DNA of 64,000 nucleotides from positions 33,079,105 to 33,143,104 of the forward strand of contig JAPTYO010000004.1 of the NCBI GenBank assembly GCA_036873135.1. The letters are read 5' to 3'. The DNA is from Clarkia xantiana subsp. parviflora (taxonomy: Eukaryota; Streptophyta; Magnoliopsida; Myrtales; Onagraceae). Every line of letters starts with the position of its first letter. Positions within the stretch are counted from its first letter, which is position 1. The position numbers were made by a program, and so were the translations under genes. Positions 1-11,010 of the stretch are shown piece by piece. The notes beneath the pieces are model-generated. The model was given only the letters and a program-made list of their open reading frames with translations, was not told the origin of the DNA and searched no databases.

Positions 1-1190
1 AAGGGAGCCCCCCTCGTCAGTCTCCTCGGAGGAGTTCAAGCTTTCCACCCGACGAAACTGTTCGCCGGTCGGGGTCTTCTCCCCAGTTGAGGGAGGCACC
101 CCTGTTGAAGACAGTGCATCCGCGGAGGCTTCAGCACCTGATGGAGCTCCTGAACGACCTGCACCTGGAGGATGAGAGGCTTCAGAAATGTAGTCAGGGA
201 GTTCATCAAGATTCTTACACCAAACGATACGTCGGGAGACGTATTGATCCTTCCCATGATAGTGGTAGTAGCCCGCCTTCAGGACACGAGGAGTTTCGCC
301 TCGAAGGATCCGTCTAACGTCAGCAATACGGGCCTCCTTGGTCGAAGGAATCAAATCCCTCGGGACCATCCTCCTGTACGATTTAATAGCGAGTCGGAGC
401 TTTTTACCTTCTTCAACATTCTGGACGTCGAAGAGTTGGTCCAGCTCCACCCGCTTCCGCTTGGGTTGCTCCGCAGAAGGAGACCCCGACTGAGCAGCAG
501 CCTTCTTGGCGGACTTCCTCTTCCGCGAAGGGCGAACAGCATCGGTCTCCCCCTGCTTAAGGAACAGATCGGTCAGCACAGATACCTTCTTGGCTGCAAA
601 CAATAAACGAAGAAGAGTTAGAAGTTTACCCAGGGAACCATATTAGAAGGGCCGTCGAAAAAGCTGCCCCCCAGAGATTATATCGAGGAGTCGGATCCCG
701 GCGTTCACCAGGTCCCGCTCCACGAGTGAATTGGCGTTGAGGGGAGTGTAGGACTCCCCCCATCGGTAAAGCTGGATGAGTTGAAGAGTTTCGAAATCTT
801 CGTCGGTATAGGTGTGGAAGGCAGGCGGGGGGTCTGCTGCCACCTCCCATCGGGGCCAAGGGATCGAAGAGTGTCGGATGAAGAAGTAGCTCCTCTTCCA
901 ACCACTGTTGTCGGACCCCGTGTCAACCAGGAGTCCCCGACCCTTGACCACCTTCCAGGTGTCATTGGTCCAGTTACACCGTGCAAGCTGCTGCTTACTC
1001 CACTTGGGCATCCGAGGATAGAAGGCGCAAACCCCAGCCTCGTTGCACTTCATCCCGTAGAAAGTTCTGAAGAGCTGGAGGCTGTAAACCCACTTCTGTC
1101 GGAAACAGAGAACTTGGAAGGCGTTCCATAGGCGAGATAACTCTGGAGTCCCCGATGTTAGTCGGGACTCGCTATCAGAAGATAAGGCCG
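1..1190 (-). pseudogene. Antisense ORF of a Tat-type Ty3/gypsy element (Transposase_28-like), broken
   Basis: The minus strand carries two open blocks. The first (about 1190 to 643) encodes a region with CAFYPRMPKW and KRSYFFI motifs, resembling the plant family called putative gypsy-type transposon. It ends at a stop at 643. The second (606 to 1, running off the window) is basic and contains LDQLFDVQNVEEGKK and YHYHGKDQYVSRR. A likely intron separates them: a donor near 633 (GGGTAAAC) and an acceptor TTTGCAG just before 606. The first block reaches its stop before the donor. One extra T in the T-run near 652 would explain this, so the copy is frameshifted or the run is misassembled. In Tat elements such ORFs lie between pol and the 3' LTR on the opposite strand, which fits the LTR that follows. 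Function is unknown. Family assignment is from memory of motifs only. Confidence 0.6.
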
Positions 1191-1311
1191 AGATACGCGG
1201 GGCGTGGCCGAGATACGCGGAACGTGGTTAAGATACACGGAACGTGGCCGAGATACGCGGGGCGTGGCCGAGATAAGCGAGATCACACCCGAGATACGCG
1301 GGATACGGGCT
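1181..1311 (+). repeat. 20-bp tandem repeat in the U3 of a Tat-type LTR
   Basis: About five copies of a 20-bp unit, GGCGTGGCCGAGATACGCGG, follow one another with point changes and then decay. The array lies some 50-170 bp upstream of a TATA box, so it occupies the promoter-proximal part of an LTR. Confidence 0.8.
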
Positions 1312-1356
1312 AACCACCCCCAACGGTTCACCAGGTAACTGAGGTACCTCTTCGCC

Positions 1357-1364
1357 TATAAAAG
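1357..1364 (+). promoter_or_regulatory. LTR TATA box
   Basis: TATAAAAG precedes the conserved R-region motif by about 90 bp, as in the other Tat-type LTRs of the window. Confidence 0.6.
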
Positions 1365-1660
1365 GGCAAGAGGTCACCTCAGATGACTTACGTTGAATTA
1401 CATACCCTTTGAGATTATTGCTTGCCAGTTCGTATTAGGCACTCATTTAAGCATCGGAGAGGGATTCTGGGTCACCGCCCGGTCTATCCCCTCTTGCAGG
1501 ATTGCGTGGAGCGAAGGAGCTAGGATCGCCGTCAAAGTCCGTGCCGGAGTTCCACTGTGATCCAACACATGACAACCCTTGGCACACATCCCCCTAGGAC
1601 AGGGGAGGAGTCGAAAAGACAAGGATTTGAACAGAGGACTCATAGAGTACCACACCACGT

Positions 1661-4020
1661 TAGCACATAACTACTACAATGGGAAGTCTCATGGAGACAT
1701 GTAGTAGAGTGAGATCGCACATAGCATACATGAAGGATACACCTCCACCTAGTCCGCCTTGCAAGGATGCGACCTTATATCCCTCAAGTGGAAGGAATAC
1801 ACACAGACTAATGGAGGAAGACAGTTACATTACCAAGGAAGCAGGGGATATCAACACCCCCACACCCATATCCTTCCCATATCCTCTTATTTAATTTAAC
1901 TGCATAACAAGTCAACTCCCTAAAAGGAGTAGATTTTGATATTTAATATCAACATGTTTTCCAAGAATGACCATACCGGACGCCTTCGGGCTCCGTGATA
2001 TATATATACACAGGTGGACTACTAGAAGAGTCCATAAAACGCCGCCGCCATCAAAGAGATACACAAGGAACAGATTTCTCAATCCCAAAGGGCACCTATA
2101 AGGTCAAGACTCTGGGAAAGATCACCAAGATGGATGGTTCATTTCCAAAAATAAGTTGAGCACTCCCAACAACCTATAGAGGAACTACCATGAAGGCCAC
2201 AAAGGATTAACCCCACTATAAACTTCCACCATGCATCCTAGGACCAAGTCCGTCAAAGGATCCCATCGGGCATTGGTGTGCAAGGGAGGCACCAGTTACA
2301 ACATGCCCTCCCCACAAACGCCCATTAGCATAAGAGGGGGTAGCCACGAACACATCCCTCCAAAAATGGAGGAAACCATATCACATGGGCAATGCCCACC
2401 ATCAGAAGCAAACACCTCCAGCGGATCTTTATGATTTCACAAAATAGCCAGGAGATACAACTACACTTAGTAAGCTCATCCCAGGTAATGGAATACACTT
2501 CCATAAAAAACTCTCAAGGACACCAAGCCTAGCAAAGGAAGAATGGTGACACCATCATCAAGCTTTTAAAAAGGGATATGGAAAACATAGTATTTCCACA
2601 CAATGATATATTAGTCATAAGAGAGAAACTCTAAAGACGCAAGATTAGCAAAAGAGATAGTGCAACAACTAGAGTATGAAAAAGGAGATACATCTCCTAT
2701 CAAGAGCCTTAGGGCATGATAACAGTTTTACAAGATCAACCAAAGAAGACCTCAAAAGCTTGGGGGGGGGGGGGTAAGGTTTCAAGATCGAACCTCACAC
2801 TAGACGCTTATCCTGATCAACCACCTTGTCTGCAAATGATAAGACATTTGACTATGGCATCCCACCAAGAGGAGAACCTCGATAAAAGGGGCACTAGAAA
2901 AATATCCCGCCATTAAGGCCATACGCCGAATACATGATGAATGAAGGTTATGACAAAACAAAAAAGGAGGGACTTGTCAGCTCAACACACCTCAAACACG
3001 TATACGTACGCAATACAAATGCAGCCTCTAATGAAGTTATACAACAAGGAATAGCCAATACGGGGGCAAACCCATGGAAAATCATGGATCATCACCTGCA
3101 AACCTAGAGGAAAACATCCTTTTTAGGTTCATGTCCTAATTCAAAGGAAGTCTATAATCAAGATTCAAGGTGGGAGGAGCATGACCAATGTGACACCCCC
3201 TAAAGGCAATGAAGAATACTCCAATGTGAGGGAAAAGGCAAAGCACACTAAGTGCCACAACACTCCAAGAAGATTATCACAGCCCGGTCAGACCCCCCCA
3301 TGCACGAGCAAAGAGCATGGATTAGATTGACTAGTCTGAAACACACCTACGAGATTAACAACTCAAGACACCATTCTATGAGAGAGCTTTTCAACCTAAA
3401 ACACAAAGAAGGGGGGGAAAGAATTTACAAGCACCCCTAGGATACAAACACTGCCGCATCCTGGTTATCAAGAGAATGAAAATCACCCCCACCCACCAAA
3501 AGCAAAAGCTCTCCACCCAACCTCTAAAGATACATCCGACAAAGGCATTATCCAAACCATGCTTATAACTGAAACAAGAAAGCATGAGAAAGAGTAAATC
3601 CTACAAGGAACACTCATCGCATTCAACCAAGCAGACAAGGGAGCCCCGAGCATAAGGGGTACCCAACCAAGAAAATGAACGAGGGGCCTTCAACGGCCAA
3701 ATATGAAAGGCGGTATGACCACCAAGCAACTTGGGGGGCACCAAACGAATAAGTACTTGGTAGTCCACCTAAGTGCAAAAGAAGATATTAGAGGCAGAAG
3801 ATCACAAGAACATGCAATACCACTTCTCCTAGAAGATGTCTCATAAGAGGAAAACATCCTCAACTCCCTATACGGACTCGTCCTAAGTTGGCAACACACA
3901 AACATCGCCCTCGAAAGGTGATCCCCCACATTGAAGAAAAAACGTGGTAGCATGCAATATCATGGAAAGAAAGCTCAAGTAAAGATCTAAAAGGCGTATC
4001 AAAGACACGCCCTGCATGGG
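1661..4020. other. Unassigned retrotransposon-like spacer without coding capacity
   Basis: No open frame here looks like a known protein. The base composition and frequent CCTCC/GGAGG-type words resemble the spacer after 5240, so it is probably the 3' untranslated part of the Tat element that ends at 8819. A run of 13 G residues lies at about 2762-2774. No splice-bounded exons, tRNA or LTR ends were recognised. Confidence 0.4.
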
Positions 4021-4021
4021 G

Positions 4022-4510
4022 AATGACCCAAGGTAAAGTAATATTCTGAGCCCTCCGGGAGCCAATCCCGCGAACACATTCGACGCCCCCAAGAGCGTAT
4101 CTTGAGAGTAGTTCTAAAACTACGAACCATGTGCCCTTCGGGGGCCTATCCCGCGAACAGATTCAACGCCCCCAAGAGCGTATCTTGAGAGTAGTTTTTA
4201 TACTACGACCTTCGACGCCCCCAAGAGCGTATCTTGAGAGTAGTGTTCATACTACGACCTTCGACGCCCCCAAGAGCGTATCTTGAGAGTAGTTTCTATA
4301 CTACGACCTTCGACGCACCAAGAGCGTATCTTGAGAGTGGTTCCAAAAACTACGAATTTCGACGCCCCCAGGAGCGTATCTTGAGGTAGATTTGCAACCT
4401 ACCAGATTCGACGCCCCCAAGAGCGTATCTTGAGGTAGATTACAAACTACCAGATTCGACGCCCCCAAGAGCGTATCTTGAGGTAGATTTCAAACTACCA
4501 GCTTCGACGC
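4022..4510 (+). repeat. 48-49-bp tandem repeats, 3' UTR array of the left Tat element
   Basis: About ten units share the core CGACGCCCCCAAGAGCGTAT. The first half has units of about 49 bp with a short inverted pair (GTAGT...ACTAC) at the centre. The second half has units of about 48 bp in which GGTAG...CTACC takes its place. The two versions are therefore related repeats with compensating changes that keep a stem. Confidence 0.85.
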
Positions 4511-5240
4511 CCACCTAGAGCGTATCTTTGGTCTAACTACTGGTGCCCTCCGGGAGCGTATCTCGTGAACAGTTTCAACGCCCACCTAGAGCGTATCTTT
4601 GGTCTAACTACTGGTGCCCTCCGGGAGCATATCTCGTGAACAGTTTCAACGCCCACCTAGAGCGTATCTTTGGTCTAACTACTGGTGCCCTCCGGGAGCG
4701 TATCTCGTGAACAGTTTCAACGCCCACCTAGAGCGTATCTTTGGTCTAACTACTGGTGCCCTCCGGGAGCGTATCTCGTGAACAGTTTCAACGCCCACCT
4801 AGAGCGAATCTTTGGTCTAACTACTGGTGCCCTCCGGGAGCGTATCTCGTGAACAGTTTCAACGCCCACCTAGAGCGTATCTTTGGTCTAACTACTGGTG
4901 CCCTCCGGGAGCGTATCTCGCGAACAGTTTCAACGCCCACCTAGAGCGTATCTTTGGTCTAACTACTGGTGCCCTCCGGGAGCGTATCTCGCGAACAGTT
5001 TCAACGCCCACCAAGAGCGTATCTTTGGTCTAACTTGTGCCCTCCGGGAGCCTATCCTGTGAAACGTTAAGTGCCCTCCGAGAGCCAGTCTCGTGAACAG
5101 TTTTCGACGCCAACCAGGAGCGTATCTTTGGTCTAACTTGTGCCCTCCGGGAGCCTATCCTGTGAAACGTTAAGTGCCCTCCGAGAGCCTGTCTCGTGAA
5201 CAGATTCGACGCCCACCAAGAGCGTATCTTTGGTCTAACA
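4505..5240 (+). repeat. 71-bp tandem array, 3' UTR of the left Tat element
   Basis: About seven nearly identical 71-bp units run to about 5035; successive CAACGCCC words start at 4576, 4647, 4718 and 4789. A few mixed units with GTGCCCTCCGGGAGCCTATC follow. The half-unit GTGCCCTCCGGGAGCGTATC is the reverse complement of the repeat at 62865-63345, linking the two Tat elements. Open frames across it are products of the repetition. Confidence 0.9.
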
Positions 5241-5838
5241 GTACCATATATACCATTTAAAGGGTATCAGAAGAGATCATCGCACCATACTGAGAAGGAT
5301 TCCATGAGAAAATAATTGCAAAGCAAAGTTGTATGAAGAACACATAATATTTTTTCTTGATGAGATAGCAGGTATGATGTGAAGGAAAAGTCCATGACCA
5401 AAGGATCATATACAGAAGCACAAGAGGTTATCATGAAAAGTAACGAGTTATCCTACCATCCATATCACAAGTCAAGAGAAGTATCTCAAAGGAACCCAAC
5501 ACCACCAAGAAGGATAGCAAAGACATGAAATCCAAAGTTCAAGGCTCTCAAAATAAACTCGACCCATCAAGAAGAGAATTGCCTCACAAGTCGCACAAAT
5601 CAACCTCTGACAAACGTTATTGTCTTGCATGTCGCCCTCGCGTGACCTATGCTCGTATCAGACTTGAACATCGTCAAGCACAACTCATGAAGGAGACATC
5701 TAAAGAGCATAAAGGATACAACATCCGACAAGACGAGACATCGGGACCTAACCCAACAAACACAGCCTAAACAAAAGGCAATTATAGCAATGAAGGCTCT
5801 CCAATGAGAAAGGAATACTAAAGCACAACAACATACAT
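5241..5838. other. Spacer of the left Tat element
   Basis: No recognisable gene. The ORF at 5525-5770 matches nothing I know and lies between two arrays of the same element. Confidence 0.5.
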
Positions 5839-6020
5839 CGTGATGTGGCTATCATGTCCACATACCCTGAAGTGGCTATCATGTCCACATACCCTGAAGT
5901 GGCTATCATGTCCACACACCCTAAAGTAGCTATCATGTCCACACACTACAAAAGGGCTATCACTCCCACACATCATGAAGTGGCTATCATGTCCACATAC
6001 CTCGAAATGATTATCATGGC
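5839..6020 (+). repeat. 27-bp tandem repeat
   Basis: Six to seven copies of a 27-bp unit containing GTGGCTATCATGTCCACA. Since 27 is a multiple of three, all three frames of either strand stay open, giving spurious repeated ORFs. Confidence 0.85.
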
Positions 6021-6321
6021 AGCACATCATAAAACATCTGTCAAAGACATGCATTGTAAAAACACCATCCCGACCACGAACATCAAAAGGCTACGCCTAG
6101 CCCTAGGAGGAGGTTCAAGAAAAAGGGAAAAACAACACCCTTCATACGCTCATCAAAGGTAGGCACTTATATTTCAATCCACTGGATGAGACATCCTCAT
6201 CATGAAGACAACCTCCATATCTCATGAAATCAACCATAAAGCAAAGAATCACGACAAGCACTATTGAGGGCATATAACAAAACGATCCCCACAACGATCA
6301 CAACTACGATACTAGTAGAGG

Positions 6322-7030
6322 CTAACTCAAGAGCAATCTCCACCAAACTCCCAAGCAAGAATTTGCTATCTTAATCAGAGCCATGGCAAGAGAAAGGAAC
6401 CTCAATGAAAGGCGATGATTACACCCATCACCAAAAGAAAAGTCTTCAACGCAAGGGTTAATAACATAACCCATAGGAAAGCCAAAGACACCTTCAAAAG
6501 TCGTCAAATCTACATGAAGATGAAATAAACCTGAGACTCGGCCCCTCGGCTGGGGGGCAGAGGATAGAGAGGAGACATCAAGACCTATGATCACCCCATC
6601 ACCAGCCACAGGTTGTTTCCCTTTGTCAAGCAAAGAGGGCGCCTCTTCAACCATTACCTCCTCATCATGAGAGGGAGTCAGCAAGGGGGCACTTGAAGGA
6701 GAGCCCCTCGCGGTTTCCTTCTCCTTGGCAGCCGAGGGCCCGACCTCAGAGTCAGGTTTCCAAGCCTCGGATTTAGATTGACTTGAACTCTCGCCCACCG
6801 CAAGAACCCATTCAGTAACCAGAGGCGAATGTTCTAACAACAAGAAGGAAGCAACATGAGAACAATCATAAGTATATCACAAAGAAAAGAGAATGGAATG
6901 AGAACATACTGGAAGCATTAGCAGCCTTCCCTGACTTAGAAAATTTCTTGGCCTGATAAGCAGAACTAGAGGGTTCTTCCCTCTCATCCGATTCAACGGT
7001 CTCCCTGTCTGAAGAAGAAAGCTTCCAAAA
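6322..7030 (-). pseudogene. Antisense ORF remnant of the left Tat element
   Basis: On the minus strand an upstream piece (about 7030 to 6908) encodes an acidic, serine-rich stretch with SDEREEPSSSAYQAKKF. It ends at a possible donor (CCAGTATGTTC near 6908). The main piece (6843 to 6322, 173 aa) is rich in Ser, Glu and Pro and carries no known domain. Its position, between tandem arrays and the 3' LTR on the strand opposite to the element, matches the antisense ORF of the right Tat element. It lacks the long coiled-coil end seen there and is probably truncated. Confidence 0.45.
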
Positions 7031-8019
7031 GTGAGTCATCTATACGAACAACCAACGCAAAGATCGGCCCTTACTCATGGAGGGGCGAGATACGCCTACT
7101 ACGGGGGCAACCTTAACACCAAGGGAAGAGGGCGAACTTTTAGCTTCCCCAAATGGAGCAACGCTCCAACACATCCGAAGGAAGGGTCAACCCTTAACAC
7201 ATGTCAATAGACCCCTTCGCTCGCGGCGGTAAGAAGAAAGCTTGTAAGCATTTTCACCCTCACTTTTATGGGGAACAAATTGCAGGGTAAAGGTCAAGAG
7301 CTATACACACGCTCCAACGAATGAAGGAAAAATGTTACACATGCCGAAGGTCGAGGTTAATGGACAATGCTCACGCTAGTACGAGGGAGGAGAAACGTTG
7401 TGTCCCATTGAGTGGCAGAGTTCCCACACTCAAGTAAGGGAGAGGTCTATGCTCTCACATTTGCACTTATGCTCATATTCATGATTAACATCTACAGGTA
7501 CATCAATGTCATCACTCATGTCTATACTCACTCCCATCCTTATGTTCCTACTTGCATGTATGCTAGTACACATCCTCATGTTCATGATATGTCCATGTTC
7601 ACTCCTAGTTAACATCCTATAGGCATATTTTCTAATATCCCATACTTAGAAAAAATTCAGACCAAAATTGAAATTTTTTCTTCACTTAGACTTATCCCGG
7701 CACGAAATTGAAACATGGACTTGTTTAGCTGTGTTCATGTTGCATCTCAACATGAGCATACATTTTCCGAGCACACACTCATGATGGTGTTAAATTTATT
7801 ATTTCCACCTCGGACAGACACGTGCTTGGACACGTGCCCGTGCTATTCTGACATTTGCAATTCCTCTATCTTATAAGACAGAAGGCAGAGTCAGAGACAC
7901 ACATCCATGGGTAAGTAAGGACTCCGACAAAAAGTAAAATCCCGGCTTCAAATTGCGCGTGTCATACCATCCTAAAATAGAGTCAATCAAGGGTCAGGCC
8001 ATTGGTTGACTCGGGGGTA
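7031..8019. other. 3' untranslated spacer of the left Tat element, ending in its polypurine tract
   Basis: No gene is visible. The stretch ends with GACTCGGGGGTA immediately before the LTR start, a G-rich tract in the place of a polypurine primer. The corresponding place in the right element reads ACTCGGGGGCA on the minus strand. Confidence 0.55.
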
Positions 8020-8180
8020 TGTGATGGATATACGCCCAATTTGAACCCGTTGACTACCAAATCGTTTCATTTTGATCACCCCGTTAATGATTGCAAATCG
8101 AAACTTCAACCCGAACACCCCGCGAAAACACCAACGGTCCGGACGAGGCCGGAATACTCGTCCGGGCCAAGTTAGACTCA

Positions 8181-8330
8181 CCTAGGTGAGGTCGGGTGGC
8201 CACACTCGACCTCCCCTAGGGGAGATCGGGTCAGCCAACCCGATCTCCCCTAGTAGAGATCGGGTGGACCAACCCGATCTCCCCAACCCGATCTCCCCTA
8301 GGGGAGATTGGGTGGCCACACCCAACACCT
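8181..8330 (+). repeat. Palindromic repeats in the U3 of the left Tat LTR
   Basis: Four to five units of the form CGATCTCCCCTAGGGGAGAT lie head to tail, some truncated. Each is self-complementary around CCTAGG. The same module is expanded to about 14 units in the right copy (59200-59700). Confidence 0.85.
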
Positions 8331-8512
8331 ACCCTTGGGGGTCGGATTTTCCTCCCCCCCCAAGGGCCTCGACACCGTTTTTTGACTCCCATACTCGGTT
8401 TATTTCCGCCAACCTTCTCCGTACCCTAAGGTCTTAATTACGTGTTTAAAGGATAATTAATTGTGTTTAAAGGTTAAAAATGTCATTAAGCCACCTTAAT
8501 GACACCGTTGCC

Positions 8513-8520
8513 TATAAATA
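8513..8520 (+). promoter_or_regulatory. LTR TATA box
   Basis: TATAAATA about 105 bp upstream of the conserved R motif of the left Tat LTR. Confidence 0.65.
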
Positions 8521-8819
8521 CAACTCTTCCACCATTCATTTGAACATCTTGGCAAGTTGCATAGTTTAGCTCTGACATCTCTCTAGCTTTATCTCTCTAC
8601 AAAAACCGTACTGACTTAGGCATCAGAGAGGGTTCATCAGGCACCACCCCCCTCTGTGCCTGGTATTGCCCCTCTTGCAGGGCGAGAAGAGAAGCAAAGC
8701 GAAGGACAGAAAGACACGGGCTAAGACGACACAACCCAAGAGCACCGGATTCGCAACATCTCCAGTGAGGAACGAGACTTAGGTCGACCGTCCGTTGACC
8801 CGAGACTTGGAACCTAACA

Positions 8820-9453
8820 ACGGCGGAGCAGGCTGCGGTGACAGTAGTGTAAGGCGGAACGGGACGGCGAGGCGGCGACCGGGCTGGAGGTGCGTCGCGT
8901 GGCGAGGCGGCGGACGGGACGGGTGGTCGTGGTGGCTGAGGACGGCAGAGGGCTCCAGACGGGAAGAAGAAAAAAAAATTGAAATAAACAACAAAAGGAC
9001 AAAATTCGCACGGATCCCAAGAAAAGTAGTCTTTTATTTTCTGATGTGTTTTTTCTGTCATTTACAATGTAAAACTAGACCCCTATTTATACTAAAAACC
9101 TAGTCTAGATTACAGATAAAATTTAAATAAAAAATGCTAACAGATAATTATTCTAGAGAATATTCCTAAGGATATTTATCTTTACAGATAATTATTTTTT
9201 TTAATAAAAATAATATCTGGAGATAAATATCTTACAGATAATTTTCTAAAATAAAAAAAACTAATTATTATATATATATATTTTTAAAAATTCCGAAAAT
9301 ATTAAATAAATTCGAAATAATTTAAAATATATTTTATAATAATTTCCCTAATGTGCCCTTGAGCATTTTTGGAGACTTTGTGGCTTGACGCGTCCGGAAT
9401 TTGACGTATCATGTGTAACGTCGTTACGTCCGGGTCAAAATCGAGTGTTTACA
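8820..9453 (-). mobile_element. Ogre 3' LTR, inner part only
   Basis: The sequence matches 21008-21495 closely and ends with the same GAGTGTTTACA. The outer 0.8 kb (counterpart of 20194-21007) is absent because the left Tat element is inserted at 8819/8820. About 150 bp (roughly 9290-9440) present here are missing from the 5' LTR. Confidence 0.8.
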
Positions 9454-9480
9454 GTTTGCCCCTCTTTGGACGGACTCCTG
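9454..9480 (-). promoter_or_regulatory. Candidate polypurine tract of the Ogre element
   Basis: On the minus strand AAAGAGGGGCAAAC directly precedes the LTR start TGTAAACACTCG, the expected place for plus-strand priming. Confidence 0.6.
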
Positions 9481-9639
9481 TAGAACATGTTCGAAGGGGT
9501 TTGTCCAAAGACAAGGAAACACTGATTTTGACCAGAAAATATATTCTCTTCCAATTCTTCAAAGTCTTCAAGGTGGCTCATATGCTTATTCTGGTGCGGA
9601 AACGATAAAACTTTTGTCGGCGGGACGCCTGTTGGCGGT

Positions 9640-10185
9640 GCCTCCATTAACGATGCAGAAAGTAAAGCCTCCAGTGGCGGTGCGGTAAAAGTAAAGAGCC
9701 TCCAGTGGCGGTGCGGAAAAGTAAAGAGCCTCCAGTGGCGGTGCGGAAAGTAAAGCCTCCAGTGGCGTGCAGAAAACTAAAGCCTCCAGTGGCGTGCAGA
9801 AAAGTAAAGCCTCCAGTGGCGTGCAGAAAAGTAAAGCCTCCAGTGGCGTGCGGGAAAGTAAAGCCTCCAGTGGCGTGCGGGAAAGTAAAGCCTCCAGTGG
9901 CGTGCGGGAAAGTAAAGCCTCCAGTGGCGTGCGGGAAAGTAAAGCCTCCAGTGGCGTGCGGGAAAGTAAAGCCTCCAGTGGCGTGCGGAAAAGTAAAGCC
10001 TCCAGTGGCGTGCGGAAAAGTAAAGCCTCCAGTGGCGTGCGGAAAAGTAAAGCCTCAAGTGGCGTGCGGAAAAGTAAAGCCTCCAGTGGCGTGCGGAAAA
10101 GTAAAGCCTCCAGTGGCGTGCGGAAAAGTAAAGCCTCCAGTGGCGTGCGGAAAAGTAAAGCCTCCAGTGACGTCCGTTGGATAAG
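9640..10185 (-). repeat. 27-bp tandem array in the Ogre 3' UTR
   Basis: About 18 copies of a 27-bp unit (core GCCTCCAGTGGCGTGCGG plus a purine stretch) with a few length variants at the left end. Since 27 is divisible by three it yields open frames on both strands with a nine-residue repeat; these are not proteins. Ogre elements commonly carry tandem repeats between pol and the 3' LTR. Confidence 0.9.
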
Positions 10186-10509
10186 GGCCTCGAGTGGCTT
10201 GATGACTTGAATGCATGTCCCTAATTTTTGCCTAATCAGTGCATGACGCGACAGCTTAGCGGGATCTTCTTTTTTTTTTTTTTTTAATCTCTCATATTCT
10301 CTCCTTTTGCCACGGTTAGAATTTTAGACTGTGCCCCTCGGTTTTCCTGATTTTCGCATGGATTGCCCTTTGGGGTTTTCATTCCATCGGGACTTTATTT
10401 TCTCTCATTTTGCCATGATTGCAGTTTCTGAATTTGCTATCATGCCCCTCATTTTCTAATTTTGCCTTGGCTGCCCTTACGGGTTTTCAACCTAACGGAA
10501 GCACTCTTT
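10186..10509 (-). other. Ogre 3' UTR between two arrays
   Basis: Non-coding. On the minus strand it contains repeated phrases of the type GGGGCATGATTG and GGCAAAATTAGG that also occur at 57420-57660, proving that both places belong to one family. A T-run of about 16 lies near 10270. Confidence 0.6.
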
Positions 10510-11010
10510 TTGGTAGCCGATTAAACGGTGGCTGTGACCCGTACTTTATTTCCCGTCTTGATGCGAGAGTATTTGTAGCCATTTGGAGGGTGGCTGTGAC
10601 CATTTCTTCACCGTCTTCAATGTGCGAGCTCTTTTGATTTGTAACCATTTGGAGGGTGGCTGTGGCCCTTTATTTTGTAGTCATTTTAGGGACGACTGTG
10701 ACCCTTTTTTATTTTCCCGCCCTTACAAGATTCGCGGGGTCACTCTTTTATCTGTAGCCGTTTGGAGGGTGGCTGTGGCCCTTTATTTTGTAGTCTTTTT
10801 AGGGACGACTGTGGCCCTTTTTATTTTCCCGCCCTCACAGGATTCGCGGGGTCACTCTTTTATCTTTAGCCGTTTGGAGGGTGGCTGTGGCCCTTTCACT
10901 TATTCTCCGCTTTTGATGTTGCGGGAGCGCTCTTTATCTGTAACCATTTGAAGGGTGGTTGTAGCCCTTTATTTTGTAGTCGTTTTAGGGACGACTGTGG
11001 CCCTTTTAAG
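10510..11010 (-). repeat. About 113-bp repeat units in the Ogre 3' UTR
   Basis: The phrase TTTGGAGGGTGGCTGTGGCC recurs at about 10646, 10759 and 10871, with weaker copies before and after, giving a period near 113 bp. The reverse complement appears at 56850-57360 in the + strand Ogre fragment, so this array is shared by both copies. Confidence 0.75.

Larger units (their letters stand above)
1140..1660 (+). mobile_element. 3' LTR (partial, boundaries uncertain) of a Tat-type element
   Basis: The segment holds a TATA box (TATAAAAG at 1357) and downstream the motif GCATCGGAGAGGG followed by CCCCTCTTGCAGG. The same arrangement occurs in the LTR at 8020-8819 (GCATCAGAGAGGG, CCCCTCTTGCAGG). That pattern marks R-U5 of the same broad LTR group, but the rest of the sequence differs, so this is another family. 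I could not fix a TG start or a CA end. Because an antisense ORF lies directly upstream, I read it as a 3' LTR in + orientation. Confidence 0.55.
8020..8819 (+). mobile_element. 3' LTR of the left Tat-type element (800 bp)
   Basis: It starts TGTGATGGATATACGCCC and ends CCTAACA. The start recurs in reverse complement at 59867, where a second copy of the family lies. A TATA box (8513), the R motif GCATCAGAGAGGG and a CCCCTCTTGCAGG motif follow in order. The base after the LTR begins sequence that is continuous with the middle of the Ogre LTR (compare 21008 onward), so this element jumped into the Ogre 3' LTR. The matching target duplication would be left of the window. Confidence 0.8.

Noticed and set aside
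4756..5033. Open frames over the 71-bp array
   Set aside because: Produced by the repeat; no start context, no known domain.
5845..6162. Frame with repeated MSTYPEVAI
   Set aside because: Translation of a 27-bp repeat.
8597..9061. Minus frame of 154 residues across 8819/8820
   Set aside because: It crosses the junction between two unrelated LTRs and has no domain.
9705..10210. Open frames of 147-159 residues with a nine-residue repeat
   Set aside because: They are translations of the 27-bp array; all frames stay open because 27 is a multiple of three.
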